This document shows positions 27,656 to 37,587 of a DNA stretch of 64,000 nucleotides, piece by piece; position 1 is the first letter of the stretch; every line of letters starts with the position of its first letter. The notes below the pieces were generated by a model. It was not told the DNA's origin. It ran no database searches and saw nothing but the letters and a program-made list of their open reading frames with translations. Origin of the DNA: Paraburkholderia oxyphila NBRC 105797 (lineage in GTDB: Bacteria > Pseudomonadota > Gammaproteobacteria > Burkholderiales > Burkholderiaceae); the NCBI RefSeq assembly GCF_000685075.1, contig NZ_BAYD01000006.1, forward strand, positions 157,864 to 221,863, in the 5' to 3' direction. The position numbers and the translations under genes are program-made.

Positions 27656-27898
27656 TCAGGGCGCGGCGCGCACGCGCTGGTCGATCGCCTCGCGGATGCG
27701 ATCGAAGGCGGCGTCGAACGCGTTGTCCTGGGTGGGAAAGCGCCCGGCGGCTACGCCGTCGATCGGCACGCTGTCGTGCGTGTTGTCGGTGAGGCTGTGG
27801 ATTGTCTGAGTCGAAACGAAGTAGCCGGCCGCATGGTCGCCGTCCACGCCGGCGGTCATGTCGAATCCCATGTAGTCATAGCTGCGTCGATTTTCCAT
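27656..27898 (-). CDS. Small conserved hypothetical protein
   Basis: The protein has 80 residues, from ATG 27898 with GAGGAGAAAGG upstream. It starts MENRRSYDYMGFDMTAGV and contains a compact segment ending FDAAFDRIREAIDQRV. The open frame extends far upstream on the same strand but that part shadows the RcnB-like gene and has no ribosome site. No family, signal peptide or membrane span was recognised. Confidence 0.62.
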   Translation of the reverse strand: MENRRSYDYMGFDMTAGVDGDHAAGYFVSTQTIHSLTDNTHDSVPIDGVAAGRFPTQDNAFDAAFDRIREAIDQRVRAAP

Positions 27899-28095
27899 GC
27901 CCCTTTCTCCTCTGTCGTTCCTGCCGATTCTGGCACGACTGGCGCGCGCGGCGCCGCGCGCTGTGCATGGCTCGGCCGTGTTCGAATCGGCCGTCCCGTA
28001 CGCTGTACTAACATGACTTGCGGGGGTGCGCACCGCGCGTGCTGCGTCGCGCACCTGCAACGCCAGGCCGTTGCTGGCCAACCAGGAGGTGAACA

Positions 28096-28425
28096 ATGAA
28101 GAAACGAGTGTTGCTTCTTGCCGCGCTGGCGCTTCCGGGCCTGCTCGCGTCGGCGTTTTCCTTTGCTCAGCAGCCGCCCCGTCCGGGGCCGAACGAGTAT
28201 CACGGCGGTCCGCCGCCCAATCATCCGCCGCCCGACATGCCCGCACCGCAATGGCACAGGGGCGATCGGGTCTCACCCGAATTCCGCGATCGTCAATACG
28301 TGGTAGAGGACTGGCGCGAATATCACCTGAAGCCGCCGCCGCGCGGCTATCACTGGGTCGGCGTGGGCGGTCAGTATTATCTGGTGAGCAATTCGAACTG
28401 GACCGTGGAGCGCGTCGGGCCGTAA
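28096..28425 (+). CDS. RcnB family periplasmic protein
   Basis: The protein has 109 residues. A signal peptide (KKRVLLLAALALPGLLASAFSFA) leads into a Pro/Gly/His-rich linker (residues 25-60). The C-terminal RcnB domain then reads RQYVVEDWREYHLKPPPRGYHWVGVGGQYYLV. RcnB in E. coli tunes nickel and cobalt efflux, but most family members in Burkholderia are uncharacterised and no rcnA-like exporter is nearby. AGGAGG precedes the start. Confidence 0.83.
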   Translation: MKKRVLLLAALALPGLLASAFSFAQQPPRPGPNEYHGGPPPNHPPPDMPAPQWHRGDRVSPEFRDRQYVVEDWREYHLKPPPRGYHWVGVGGQYYLVSNSNWTVERVGP

Positions 28426-28722
28426 CACCGCCTGAGAAGGCGGCTCGCGCGCGGCCAATGACGTGGCGGCCCAAGAGCCGCTGTCGCCAGCGTTGTCGCG
28501 CGCCGCGCAGTATGTCGATTGCAGGGCCGGGCCGGCTGAGCCGTGTCCGGCCTTTTTGCGTGCCGACCCGGCAACCGCGCGGTATCTGTGCTGTCACCAC
28601 GCGTGTTGCCGCGCCCATGCGGGGCGCTCGCGCGGGCCGGGCGCATTTTCCGGCGCCTGAAAAAAATCGGCGGGCGTGATAGTTTCGCCGTTCCCTCCAA
28701 CCAGACGATGGAAAACGCTTCG

Positions 28723-29775
28723 ATGGAATACCGCACTCTCGGCGACACGAACGTCAAAGTGAGCCTGATCGGCCTCGGCACGATGACTTGGGGCGAGCAG
28801 AACACTGAGCGCGAAGCGCACGAGCAGATCGATTACGCGCTCGATCACGGCGTCACGCTCATCGATGCCGCGGAAATGTATCCGGTGCCGCCGCGCCCCG
28901 AAACGCAGGGGCAGACTGAACGCTTCATCGGCACATGGCTCGCGCAGCATCGCGCCGCGCGCGATCGCATCGTGCTCGCGACCAAGATGACGGGCCCGGC
29001 GCGTCAGCCGCACAATCCGCGTCATATCCGCGGCGAGGGCAATCAGTTCGACCGCAAGAACCTGACCGAGGCGCTCGAAGGCAGCCTCAAGCGCCTGCAG
29101 ACCGATTACGTCGATCTCTATCAGTTGCACTGGCCCGACCGCAGCACGATGACCTTCGGCCGCAATGCCTATCCGTGGGTCGACGATGCCTATACGGTGC
29201 CGATCGAGGAGACGCTCGCCGTGCTGGCGGATTTCGTGAAGGCGGGCAAGGTGCGCCATATCGGCGTGTCGAACGAGACGCCCTGGGGCGTCGCGCAATT
29301 CCTGCGCGCTGCCGAAAAGCTGGGCCTGCCGCGCATCGTCAGCATCCAGAATCCGTATAGCCTCCTCAACCGCACCTTCGAAAGCGGGCTCTCCGAGTTC
29401 ACGCATCGTGACGGCATTGGCCTGCTCGCGTATTCGCCGCTCGCGTTCGGCTGGCTCTCGGGCAAGTACGAGGGCGGCGCGCGGCCCGAGGGCGCGCGCA
29501 TCACACTGTTCGAGCGCTTTCAGCGCTATAGCAAGCCGCAGGCGGTGGCGGCCACGTCGCGCTATGTGGCGCTCGCGAGGGAACTGGGGCTAACGCCTGC
29601 GCAATTCGCGCTCGCGTTCGTCAACAGCCGCCCGTTCGTGACGAGCAACCTGATCGGCGCGACTTCCGTTGCGCAGTTGAAGGAGAATATCGGCAGCGTC
29701 GATGTCCGGCTCTCGCCCGAAGTGCTCGCGCAGATCGACGTGCTGCACGAAGCGCAGCCCAATCCCGCGCCGTGA
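28723..29775 (+). CDS. tas: Aldo/keto reductase, Tas family
   Basis: The protein has 350 residues from ATG 28723; an ATG at 28708 is an alternative in the same frame. It is an NADP(H)-dependent TIM-barrel oxidoreductase. The start MEYRTLGDTNVKVSLIGLG is followed by the catalytic Tyr region DAAEMYPVPPRPETQG, the Lys in LATKM, the His in YQLHWPDR, and a long FQRYSKPQA to VALARELGLTPAQFALAFV end. These match E. coli Tas closely in layout. The cellular substrate is unknown. Confidence 0.9.
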   Translation: MEYRTLGDTNVKVSLIGLGTMTWGEQNTEREAHEQIDYALDHGVTLIDAAEMYPVPPRPETQGQTERFIGTWLAQHRAARDRIVLATKMTGPARQPHNPRHIRGEGNQFDRKNLTEALEGSLKRLQTDYVDLYQLHWPDRSTMTFGRNAYPWVDDAYTVPIEETLAVLADFVKAGKVRHIGVSNETPWGVAQFLRAAEKLGLPRIVSIQNPYSLLNRTFESGLSEFTHRDGIGLLAYSPLAFGWLSGKYEGGARPEGARITLFERFQRYSKPQAVAATSRYVALARELGLTPAQFALAFVNSRPFVTSNLIGATSVAQLKENIGSVDVRLSPEVLAQIDVLHEAQPNPAP

Positions 29776-29907
29776 ATTTGGCTTGATCAAGCGTTGCGCG
29801 TGCTGGCATCATGCGGCGCGCGCCGTCCGGTCCGCCGGACGCGCGCCTTGCTTGACCCGCTCGACCCCAATCATCCGACCCGAGCCCCTTAGCGGAGTAT
29901 CACAACA

Positions 29908-30978
29908 ATGACGAGCGCACGCGACGCGCAACCACCCCAGTCGCCGCCCTCCTGGGGCTGGCCCCTTTTTATTCTGCTGGCCGTTGCCGGTCTGTTCTAT
30001 GTGAAGTGGTTCCCGTATTACCACCGCGCATTTACGGCCGAGGCAACGCACTCGATCGGCAAATCCATCCTGATGGGCGGCGAGGCGAGCGCGCCCGAGC
30101 CTTCCGTGAGCGCCGCGCTCGACTATGCCTTTGCCTACGGCAAGGCGATCTGGCAGGCGATGGTGCTGGGCCTGCTGCTCGGCTCGGGTGTGCAGGCGCT
30201 GTTGCCGGCGCAGTGGATTGCGCGCGTGCTCGGACGCCACGGTTTCGGCAGCGTCGCGGCGGGCGGCCTGCTCGCGGTGCCCGGCATGATGTGCACGTGC
30301 TGCGCGGCGCCCGTGGTGGCGGGGTTGCGCGCGCGCAATGCGTCGCCGGGCGGGGCGATCGCCTTCTGGCTCGGCAACTCGGTCCTCAATCCCGCGACGC
30401 TCGTGTTCATGGGCTTCGTGCTGGGCTGGCAGTGGAGCGCGCTGCGCCTCGTGCTGGGCCTCCTGATGGTGTTCGGCCTCGGCTGGCTCGCGAACCGGCT
30501 GGTGACGCACGAGGAGGCGCTTTCCGCCGATGTGCGGCTCGCGATGTTCGCGCAGGAGCAGGCCGAAGCCGGCAACGTGCTCGCGCGCTGGCTGCGGCTG
30601 TTCGTGCGCATGGCGGTGCGCCTCGTGCCGGAATACATCGTGCTCGTGCTGTTGCTGGGCGCGGCGCGTGCGTGGCTGTTTCCCCACATCGGGCCCGAGG
30701 TCACCAGCAGTCTCGGCTGGATCGTCGCTTTCGCGGTGGCCGGCATGCTGTTCGTGATCCCGACCGCCGGCGAGGTGCCTATCATTCAGGCGATGCTCGC
30801 GCTCGGCATGGGCGTGGGGCCGGCGGGCGCGCTGCTGATGACGCTGCCGCCCGTGAGCGTGCCGTCGTTCGCGATGCTGGCCGGGTCGTTCCGCATGCGC
30901 ACGCTGGCGCTGGTGGGCGCGGTGGTCGTGGCGTTCGGCGTCGTGGCGGGGCTCGCGACGGTCGCGCTGGGGTTCTAG
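29908..30978 (+). CDS. YraQ/ArsP-type permease
   Basis: The protein has 356 residues with about eight to nine transmembrane helices and a central cytosolic stretch. A conserved block of the family is PGMMCTCCAAPVVAGLR, in which paired cysteines line the membrane entrance. The same motif type is used by the organoarsenical exporter ArsP. The rest (FWLGNSVLNPATLVFMGFVLGW and AGMLFVIPTAGEVPIIQAM) fits the permease family. The substrate is unknown here; no ars genes are close. Confidence 0.85.
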   Translation: MTSARDAQPPQSPPSWGWPLFILLAVAGLFYVKWFPYYHRAFTAEATHSIGKSILMGGEASAPEPSVSAALDYAFAYGKAIWQAMVLGLLLGSGVQALLPAQWIARVLGRHGFGSVAAGGLLAVPGMMCTCCAAPVVAGLRARNASPGGAIAFWLGNSVLNPATLVFMGFVLGWQWSALRLVLGLLMVFGLGWLANRLVTHEEALSADVRLAMFAQEQAEAGNVLARWLRLFVRMAVRLVPEYIVLVLLLGAARAWLFPHIGPEVTSSLGWIVAFAVAGMLFVIPTAGEVPIIQAMLALGMGVGPAGALLMTLPPVSVPSFAMLAGSFRMRTLALVGAVVVAFGVVAGLATVALGF

Positions 30979-31090
30979 CGCCTGCCTTTAGCGTGAACGA
31001 GCCCTAAGATAAGGCTTATGCATCAACGGCGGAAGGTCGGCTTGCAGGCTGGCCGTCCGCACAGAAAAGGGCTTCGGCCCAGGAACCGCC

Positions 31091-31513
31091 ATGGCAAAGC
31101 AAAAAACGAATCCGAAACTCGAACAAGCCCTGACGCGCGGCGATCTCGCCATCCGTCAGGCCAACTCCGCTCGCGCAACGGCGGTCTTGCGCGCGCTCGG
31201 CAAGATGATCGTCGAGGCGTCGGCGACCATCGGCGTCGAGGCGCACACGTCGATTCCCGACGGCGACCGCATCTACGATCCCGCAGACGGCCTCTGGCCG
31301 CAGCAGTTGCTGATCTCGCTCGACGGCCCCGTTGAGGACTCGGACCCGGAAGAGATCCGCACGATCCGCCTGCTTGCCCAGTCCCAGGGCACGCTGTTCC
31401 GCGTCGAATGGCACCGCGCCGACGGCAAGATCGGCCGCCAGGAGGGCGGACCGTTCGCCACCGTCGCGTTTATTTCGGACGTCGACATTCCGTGGGGCGA
31501 CGACGAGGACTGA
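31091..31513 (+). CDS. Conserved hypothetical protein
   Basis: The protein has 140 residues. The N-terminal helix-rich part (MAKQKTNPKLEQALTRGDLA) leads into a mixed sequence ending VAFISDVDIPWGDDED. No signal peptide, membrane span or known domain was recognised. The start has a CCAGGAACC upstream. It stands alone between a permease and a convergent exporter gene. Confidence 0.62.
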   Translation: MAKQKTNPKLEQALTRGDLAIRQANSARATAVLRALGKMIVEASATIGVEAHTSIPDGDRIYDPADGLWPQQLLISLDGPVEDSDPEEIRTIRLLAQSQGTLFRVEWHRADGKIGRQEGGPFATVAFISDVDIPWGDDED

Positions 31514-31641
31514 GCGGTTCTCGAACCGCGCATGCGGTCCGCCAGAGGCACGGGAGGGTAGGGGCGCGGATCTCAGGCGCGCCTGGCGCGCAGATGTTCA
31601 GACGCGCCTGGCGCCGCGCGATCGGCATGCTCCCAGGCGCT

Positions 31642-32478
31642 TCAGCGCATCATGCGCCGCCGGAACAGAATCGAGGCAACGCCGAAAGGCACCAGCACGT
31701 AAAGCACGAGCACGGCGAGATGCAGTCCCGCGTGCTCGATCGGACGCCCGAGCATGGCCGGGCGGATCAGCTCGACGGCATGCGCGAGCGGCAGCATCAG
31801 CGTGACGTGCTGCGCCGCTGCGGGCAATTGCGCGATCGGAAAGAACACGCCGGAGAGCAGCAGCATCGGCGTGAGCACGAGCGTCTGATAGAACATGAAG
31901 AAGTCGTAGGACGGCGCGAGCGCGGTGACGATCATCGCGCAACTCGCGAACGCGAGGCCCGCGAGCGCGATCACGGGCAGCGCGAGCAGCATCGACGGAA
32001 AGCTCGCGTAGCCGAGCAGCCCCGCCACGATCATGATGGCCGCGCCCGAGAGCACCGACTTGCTGGCGGCCCACACCACTTCGCCGAGCACCACGTCGCC
32101 GAGCGAGAGCGGCGTGTGCATGATCGCTTCCCACGTACGCTGCACGTGCATGCGCGAGAAACCCGAGTACATCGACTCGAAGCTCGCCGACATCATCACC
32201 GACGACGACACCGTGCCCGCCGCCAGAAACGCGATATACGAGACGCCATCGACGTGGCCGACCATCAGCCCGAGACCGAAGCCGAGGCCGAACAGATAGA
32301 TCATCGGATCGGCGAGATTGCCGAACATCGATGCGATCGCAAGCTTGCGCCAGACGAGGTAATTGCGCCGCCACACGGCGATCCAGTGCGTCGCGTTCGA
32401 CGGCATCGCCGCCCGCGGCTCGCGCAGGGGCGATGCGGCGGGGCGTGTGGGCGGCGGCGATTGGGTGCGTGTCTGCAT
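31642..32478 (-). CDS. NodJ-type ABC-2 exporter permease
   Basis: The protein has 278 residues with six hydrophobic segments in the ABC-2 permease arrangement. It begins with a Pro-rich cytosolic stretch, then [35 protein letters not shown] and a typical [22 protein letters not shown] loop near [15 protein letters not shown]. It is the membrane half of a drug/oligosaccharide exporter related to NodJ of rhizobia. In Burkholderiaceae the NodIJ paralogue is widespread and not itself symbiotic. The ATPase gene lies directly upstream (61 bases). Confidence 0.88.
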   Translation of the reverse strand: MQTRTQSPPPTRPAASPLREPRAAMPSNATHWIAVWRRNYLVWRKLAIASMFGNLADPMIYLFGLGFGLGLMVGHVDGVSYIAFLAAGTVSSSVMMSASFESMYSGFSRMHVQRTWEAIMHTPLSLGDVVLGEVVWAASKSVLSGAAIMIVAGLLGYASFPSMLLALPVIALAGLAFASCAMIVTALAPSYDFFMFYQTLVLTPMLLLSGVFFPIAQLPAAAQHVTLMLPLAHAVELIRPAMLGRPIEHAGLHLAVLVLYVLVPFGVASILFRRRMMR

Positions 32479-32539
32479 GGTGGCTGTTGTGGGATGCGAT
32501 CGGGGTCGGTCCTGGCGCAGGTTCAGGGTTGCCGCATGG

Positions 32540-33466
32540 TTAGTCCTGCATCTCGCGGCCCGTGAGCCGCAAGAAGACGTCTTCGAGGTTGGCGGGCCGG
32601 TGCAGGTAGCGCAAATCCGAGCGATGGCGCAACAGCGCATGCACGGGCGCGGCTTCGTCGACATAGCAGAAGAGCGTCTCGCCGCTGATCTCGGTGCGCT
32701 TGGCGTGCGGCGCGAGCTCGTCGCGCAGCGCCACCGGGTCCGGGCCATAGACCTCGATCACGTCGCAGCCGATTTCCGATTCGATCAGCGCCTTCGGTGC
32801 GCCCTCGGCGATCTTGCGGCCTTCCTCGATCACGCAGACGCGATTGCAAAGTCGTTCGGCCTCCTCCATGAAATGCGTCGTCAGGAGGATCGTCTTGCCG
32901 CGCGCGAGCAGCGAGCGCAGCCGCTCCCAGATCAGATGACGCGCCTGCGGGTCGAGGCCCGTGGTGGGTTCGTCCATCACCAGCACGTCGGGGTCGTTGA
33001 CGAGTGCGCGCGCCAGCGTGAGACGCCGGCGCATGCCGCCCGAGAGCTCGCCGACGCGCGCGTCGGCCTTGCTTTCGAGGCGCGCGAATTCGAGCAGCGG
33101 CGCCACGAGCGCGCGCGTTTCGCGCGCGGACAGCCCGAAGTAACGGCCGAACACGAGCAGGTTCTCGCGCACGGTGAAGTCGGGGTCGAGATTGTCGAAC
33201 TGAGGCACTACGCCCACGCGGGCGCGTGCATGACGCGCGCGCGCGGGCACGGGTTCGCCGCACAGGCTGATGCGTCCGGCGTCGGGCGAGACGATGCCGA
33301 GCAGCATGCGCAACGTGGTGGTCTTGCCCGCGCCGTTGGGGCCAAGGAGCCCGAAGCATTCGCCGGGAACGACGTCGAACGACAGGCCGTTCACGACCGC
33401 CCTGTCTCCATAGTGCTTGATCACCTGCTCGAATTCGATGGCGGGCATGTTTGAGCGGCTGTTCAT
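32540..33466 (-). CDS. NodI-type ABC transporter ATP-binding protein
   Basis: The protein has 308 residues with start ATG 33466; an ATG at 33448 is possible. Marks are Walker [13 protein letters not shown], signature [15 protein letters not shown], Walker [14 protein letters not shown], and the H-loop LLTTHFMEE. The C-terminal domain after about residue 235 is the extra regulatory part of the DRA (drug-resistance-type) ATPase family. It pairs with the NodJ-like permease. No nod genes are nearby, so calling it a nodulation factor exporter would be wrong; it is the ordinary chromosomal paralogue. Confidence 0.9.
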   Translation of the reverse strand: MNSRSNMPAIEFEQVIKHYGDRAVVNGLSFDVVPGECFGLLGPNGAGKTTTLRMLLGIVSPDAGRISLCGEPVPARARHARARVGVVPQFDNLDPDFTVRENLLVFGRYFGLSARETRALVAPLLEFARLESKADARVGELSGGMRRRLTLARALVNDPDVLVMDEPTTGLDPQARHLIWERLRSLLARGKTILLTTHFMEEAERLCNRVCVIEEGRKIAEGAPKALIESEIGCDVIEVYGPDPVALRDELAPHAKRTEISGETLFCYVDEAAPVHALLRHRSDLRYLHRPANLEDVFLRLTGREMQD

Positions 33467-33737
33467 GTAAGCGCGTGCGTGGTGCACGTTGTAAGGCGGC
33501 CTATTCTAGTGCATTGCCGGGCATGGGGTTGGCGGCACCACGCGCGCATCCGCGACGCGTGCAGTGCACCAATGCCCCGTCAATGTCTGTCGCGACAAGT
33601 ATTGTTTTCGCGCAAACCCAGTCCCCGTGCACCATGCACGTGCAAGCATACCTGGCGTTTTCCAGCCCTTGCATGTCGAATTGCGGCGCACCATCATGCG
33701 ATTGTGACCCGCGTTTCCAGGCGGGTAGGGAGAGGTG

Positions 33738-34211
33738 ATGATGGCGAGCTACAAGAAAATTCTGCTTTGCTACGACGGCTCGCGCGAAGGCCGCAAGGCG
33801 TTGCGTTGTGGGGCGGATCTGGCATTGGACCTGCACGCGGAGACACATTTGCTGTCGGTGGTCGACATGCGCTCGACGATCGCGCAAAGTGCGGGCTTGC
33901 TCACGGATGTGGCGTGTGGGCGCTTCGAAGAAACGGCGCGCGAGATCTTGCAGGAAGGCGTGGACTGGCTGACCGAGCGCGGCGTGCGCGCGCAGGGCCA
34001 CTTCGCGTTCGGGCATCCGATCGACGAGATTGCGAATCTCGCCAACGAGTTGCATGTCGATCTCGTGGTGGTGGGGCACCGCTGCCGCACCGGGCTGTCG
34101 CGCTGGTGGATGGGTGCGGGCAATACGCCGCTGCTCGACCGCGTGACGTGCAGCATACTCGTGGCCTGTTCTTCGGCGGCCGAGGAAAAGCAGCAGCAGG
34201 CCGCCGCCTAG
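33738..34211 (+). CDS. Universal stress protein (UspA family)
   Basis: The protein has 157 residues, start 33738 (or ATG 33741) after AGGGAGAGG. It begins YKKILLCYDGSREGRKALRC. The motif VDLVVVGHRCRTGLSRWWMG includes a G-x2-G-x9-GS/T-like ATP-binding pattern but with a Trp-rich variant, so ATP binding is uncertain. It ends with a low-complexity Gln/Ala tail. The family supports survival under starvation and redox stress. Confidence 0.87.
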   Translation: MMASYKKILLCYDGSREGRKALRCGADLALDLHAETHLLSVVDMRSTIAQSAGLLTDVACGRFEETAREILQEGVDWLTERGVRAQGHFAFGHPIDEIANLANELHVDLVVVGHRCRTGLSRWWMGAGNTPLLDRVTCSILVACSSAAEEKQQQAAA

Positions 34212-34329
34212 CCGCGGCTGCTCTCTACGCGTTGTGTGGGCGCTGTTGCGGCGTCCACACAATGATCCCAACGCGGCGGCCAACTGTCAGGATGGCTCGC
34301 CGCAGTCCTTCCGTTTCCCGCTGACTTCA

Positions 34330-35013
34330 TCAATTCGACGCGTTTGCGCCGCTGTCGGTGTCCGGCCAGTTCAACTCCACAGCGGCGAGCTTCCACGAAA
34401 ACAGTCCATGACGCTGCAGGATGGCGGCATAGCGCTCGCTTTTGGCGTTGCGCTGCCACGTGACGGCAAACGTGTTCAGCCCGCGATAGCCCGCTGAGGT
34501 TTCCGCCCGTGGCTGGTTTTGCTGCTGCGCTTGTGCGCCCGAATTGCCGGGCGCGGGCGGCGTGGCTTCGCCAGCTTGCGACGATGGCGGCGCCCCGGAC
34601 GGTTGCGCGGGCGTGGGCCGCTCGCCTGGCTTGCCAGTTGGCGGCATGCCGCTGAGCAGCGCGGCTACGCCGTCGGGTGTGACATACGCGTCCACGAGCG
34701 GGCCGATCAGCACGCTGCCGATCACCGCGCCAAAGAGCTGCAACGGGTTGCTGGCGTGCGCTGCCTCGATGCGCCGTTGCAGCATCTCGCCGATCTGTTG
34801 CTTCAGGCTCACGCGTAGCGCCGGGTAATCGACGTACTCGTCCAGAGCGGCCGCGTCGCGTGCGTCGGCGGCTGCCTTGAGGTGATTCAGGGCGATGTAC
34901 GGCGACGCATAGCCATAGCCTGCCGCGGCCACGATCGCAACCGCCGCGACGGCGATTGCGACCGGCTTCTTCCAGCCTGCCGGTTTGCGGGGATTCGTTT
35001 GGATGTCGGTCAT
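34330..35013 (-). CDS. DUF2939 domain membrane-anchored protein
   Basis: The protein has 227 residues, start ATG 35013 (MTDIQTNPRKPAGWKK). One N-terminal transmembrane helix (AIAVAAVAIVAAAGYGYA, residues 17-37) anchors a periplasmic part of the DUF2939 type: an ASPYIALNHLKAAADARDAAALDEYVDYPALRVSLKQQI core followed by a Pro/Gln/Ala-rich linker and a folded end EWELNWPD-like segment. Function is unknown. It precedes, on the same strand, the SOS-linked pair but is separated from the 35143 gene by 129 bases. Confidence 0.8.
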   Translation of the reverse strand: MTDIQTNPRKPAGWKKPVAIAVAAVAIVAAAGYGYASPYIALNHLKAAADARDAAALDEYVDYPALRVSLKQQIGEMLQRRIEAAHASNPLQLFGAVIGSVLIGPLVDAYVTPDGVAALLSGMPPTGKPGERPTPAQPSGAPPSSQAGEATPPAPGNSGAQAQQQNQPRAETSAGYRGLNTFAVTWQRNAKSERYAAILQRHGLFSWKLAAVELNWPDTDSGANASN

Positions 35014-35142
35014 TGAGTAGGGCAACCCTGAAATAGGCAAACAGGGTGTTGACCGCGCGCAATCAAAAACGATCCCTGGCGTGTCGATTACCGAGCGACT
35101 ACGGGCTCACTGCAGGGTCACTGCGGAGCGACTGGGGCGCGA

Positions 35143-35517
35143 TTACTTCGCCAGCGCGGAGGGCAGGTCGGCTTGCTGTTCCGCGATGCAGCGGTCGATG
35201 GCGCGGCATACCGCTTCCATCGTGCCCACCATGATGAGCCGCGACTGACCGTGATAGACGCGCACCGGCGCGCGGCGGCCCGGCTGTTCTGCATTCAGCG
35301 TGCTGTTGAGCGAGACGCGTGCGAACGCCGGCTGCGCCGAAGGCAGCGCGGGGGCTTCCTCTTCGCGCTCGATGTCGTCGAAGAGCGAACCATTGACCTG
35401 GCGGCCCAGCGCGGCCGCGGAGGCGCGCGCCTCACGCATTGCGCACGAGGCGATCCCGCGCAGATGACGCAGACGGCCGAATTGACGGAAGGGCAACAGG
35501 CGGGCAAGGCGTTCCAT
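35143..35517 (-). CDS. Unknown protein co-directional with lexA
   Basis: The protein has 124 residues and starts MERLARLLPFRQFGRLRHLR, with a GGAGAG site upstream. It begins 21 bases after lexA on the same strand, so it should be cotranscribed and damage-inducible. It has an N-terminal basic part (residues 1-40), an acidic Pro/Ala linker (43-65) and a compact end VRVYHGQSRLIMVGTMEAVCRAIDR. I recognise no family. In Pseudomonas the neighbour of lexA is the division inhibitor sulA, but this protein does not visibly match it. Confidence 0.7.
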   Translation of the reverse strand: MERLARLLPFRQFGRLRHLRGIASCAMREARASAAALGRQVNGSLFDDIEREEEAPALPSAQPAFARVSLNSTLNAEQPGRRAPVRVYHGQSRLIMVGTMEAVCRAIDRCIAEQQADLPSALAK

Positions 35518-35538
35518 GACTCTCTCCAGGCGGAATTA

Positions 35539-36189
35539 TCAGAATTCGGTGGGGCGGATCAGACCGACGGCAATGCCTTCGAGCGCGAAGTCCGCGCTGC
35601 CGACTGCGACGAAGATGTTCTCGTAGTCGGGGTTCTCGGCAATCAGCTCGATGCCGTTGGGCTGCCGCTTCAGGCGCTTCACGGTCACGTCGTCGCCAAG
35701 GCGCGCAACGATGATCTGGCCGTCTTTCGCTTCGCTCTTTTTCTGCACGGCGAGCAGGTCGCCGTCGAGGATGCCCGCGTCGCGCATGGACAGGCCACGC
35801 ACCTTCAGCAGGTAGTCGGGCCGGCTAGAGAAGAGCGCCGGGTCGCAGGTGTAGTTCTGCGAGATGTGTTCTTGCGCGAGGATCGGGCTGCCCGCCGCGA
35901 CGCGGCCAACGAGCGGCAGCGAGAGCTGCATGATGCTCGCGTGCGGCAGCGTGAACTGGTGCGGCAGGTCGTCCGGGCCGGGCAGCAGGCGGATGCCGCG
36001 CGAAGCGCCCGCAGCCAGCTCGATCACGCCCTTGCGCGCCAGCGCCCGCAGGTGTTCCTCCGCCGAGTTGGCCGAGCTGAAGCCCAGTTCGGCGGCGATT
36101 TCGGCGCGCGTGGGCGGAAAGCCCGTGCGCTCGATCGCGCGGCGGATCAGATCGAAAACCTGCTGCTGTCGTGCGGTGAGTTTGGTCAT
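35539..36189 (-). CDS. lexA: LexA repressor of the SOS regulon
   Basis: LexA represses the DNA-damage response until RecA filaments trigger self-cleavage. The protein has 216 residues, start ATG 36189. The winged-helix DNA-binding part is [15 protein letters not shown] to about 65 with [14 protein letters not shown]. The self-cleavage Ala-Gly bond is in RVAAGSP. The Ser nucleophile is in [10 protein letters not shown] and the Lys base in [10 protein letters not shown]. The gene is autoregulated through two SOS boxes directly upstream, so it heads an SOS unit. Confidence 0.97.
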   Translation of the reverse strand: MTKLTARQQQVFDLIRRAIERTGFPPTRAEIAAELGFSSANSAEEHLRALARKGVIELAAGASRGIRLLPGPDDLPHQFTLPHASIMQLSLPLVGRVAAGSPILAQEHISQNYTCDPALFSSRPDYLLKVRGLSMRDAGILDGDLLAVQKKSEAKDGQIIVARLGDDVTVKRLKRQPNGIELIAENPDYENIFVAVGSADFALEGIAVGLIRPTEF

Positions 36190-36196
36190 GGCGCCA

Positions 36197-36212
36197 CTGT
36201 ATGTTTGAACAG
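36197..36212. promoter_or_regulatory. LexA box (proximal)
   Basis: CTGTATGTTTGAACAG is a perfect CTGT-N8-ACAG SOS box starting 7 bases before the lexA start codon, so it covers the ribosome-loading and promoter region. Confidence 0.93.
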
Positions 36213-36216
36213 GTGA

Positions 36217-36232
36217 CTGTATTTTTATACAG
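36217..36232. promoter_or_regulatory. LexA box (distal)
   Basis: CTGTATTTTTATACAG is a second perfect and A+T-rich box, 20 bases from the first, that is two helical turns apart. The spacing places both on one DNA face. Confidence 0.93.
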
Positions 36233-36483
36233 TACTCGCCGCTTTTCAAGTGTTACTTGAGGTTTGTGATCGGGATGGCCCCGCGGCGGCGCTTTCCTGC
36301 GCTCATCCCGACGAAATCACAGACGAAAACACGCTCGAACGCCCGATTCCTCCGTCCTTACCACTTTTACGTATTAAAGAATGAGAAAACATCATTTTTA
36401 ATAATGTAAGCCAATCGCTAGACTGGCCTCCATCGATTGCTGCACGACAAACGAAAACGCACGACGACACGGAGAAAAAACAG

Positions 36484-37527
36484 ATGAAGCAAGGCACTAC
36501 GGGGCGCGCATGGGTGAGGACACTGGCGGCGAAACTGGTGATCGGCGTGGCGCCGCTGCTGGGCATGGCCGCGCTGGCGCCGGCCGCGCATGCGGACACG
36601 GCGCTGCTCAACGTCTCCTACGATCCCACGCGCGAGCTGTATCAGGACATCAATGTGGCCTTCATCAAGGAGTGGAAGGCGAAGACGGGCGAGACGCTCA
36701 CCATCAAGCAGTCGCACGGCGGCTCGGGCGCGCAGGCGCGCTCGGTGCTCGACGGGCTGCAGGCCGACGTCGTGACGCTCGCGCTCGCCTGGGACGTCGA
36801 CGCGCTCGCCAACAAGGGGCTGATCGAGAAGGACTGGCAAAAGCGCCTGCCCGACAACGCCTCGCCGTACACCTCGACCATCGTGTTTCTCGTGCGCAAG
36901 GGCAATCCGAAGCACATCAAGGACTGGGACGACCTCGTGAAGCCCGGCGTGTCGATCGTCACGCCCAATCCGAAGACCTCGGGCGGCGCGCGCTGGAACT
37001 ATCTCGCGGCCTGGGCCTATGCCCTGCACCAGCCTGGCGGCAATGAGCAGAAGGCGAAGGAATTCGTCACGAAGCTCTACAAGAACGCCGGCGTGCTCGA
37101 CTCCGGCGCGCGCGGCGCGACCACGAGCTTCGTGCAGCGTGACATCGGCGATGTGCTGATTGCCTGGGAAAACGAGGCATTCCTCTCGCTCAAGGAGTTC
37201 GGGCCGGAGAAGTTCGAGATCGTGGTGCCTTCGGCGAGCATCCTGGCGGAGCCGCCGGTTGCGGTGGTCGACAAGGTCGTGGACAAGCGCGGCACGCGCA
37301 AGGTGGCGCAGGCCTACCTCCAGTTCCTTTATAGCGAAGAAGGCCAGGAGATCGCCGCGAAGAACTTCTATCGTCCGCGCTCGGACAAGGTGCCCGCGGC
37401 GCTCACGGCGAAGTTTCCGAAGCTGAAGCTCTATACGGTCGACGACACCTTCGGCGGCTGGGCCAACGCCCAGAAGACGCATTTCGCGGATGGCGGCGTG
37501 TTCGATTCGATTTATCAACCGCAGTAA
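36484..37527 (+). CDS. sbp: Sulfate/thiosulfate ABC transporter substrate-binding protein
   Basis: The protein has 347 residues with a signal peptide ending near AAHA (residue 37). The mature part shows the sulfate-binding family pattern: [61 protein letters not shown] and a Trp/Ser-backed oxyanion pocket. It captures sulfate in the periplasm for CysTWA. A classical A+T-rich upstream region (36365-36420) may bind CysB. A hairpin with U-run separates it from cysT. Confidence 0.96.
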   Translation: MKQGTTGRAWVRTLAAKLVIGVAPLLGMAALAPAAHADTALLNVSYDPTRELYQDINVAFIKEWKAKTGETLTIKQSHGGSGAQARSVLDGLQADVVTLALAWDVDALANKGLIEKDWQKRLPDNASPYTSTIVFLVRKGNPKHIKDWDDLVKPGVSIVTPNPKTSGGARWNYLAAWAYALHQPGGNEQKAKEFVTKLYKNAGVLDSGARGATTSFVQRDIGDVLIAWENEAFLSLKEFGPEKFEIVVPSASILAEPPVAVVDKVVDKRGTRKVAQAYLQFLYSEEGQEIAAKNFYRPRSDKVPAALTAKFPKLKLYTVDDTFGGWANAQKTHFADGGVFDSIYQPQ

Positions 37528-37587
37528 CCGGCTGGAACAAGCGGCCGCAATAAGCGGCTGCGCTAAGCAACGACACACAACAACAAG

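Noticed and set aside
27899..28618. Upstream extension of the 80-residue minus-strand gene to about 320 codons
   Set aside because: The extension covers the RcnB-like gene in antisense, has no ribosome site at its start and is not protein-like. The ATG at 27898 has a strong site.
31642..33466. Symbiosis island because of nodIJ-like genes
   Set aside because: No nod, nif or fix genes are close, and the NodIJ-like pair is common in non-symbiotic Burkholderiaceae.
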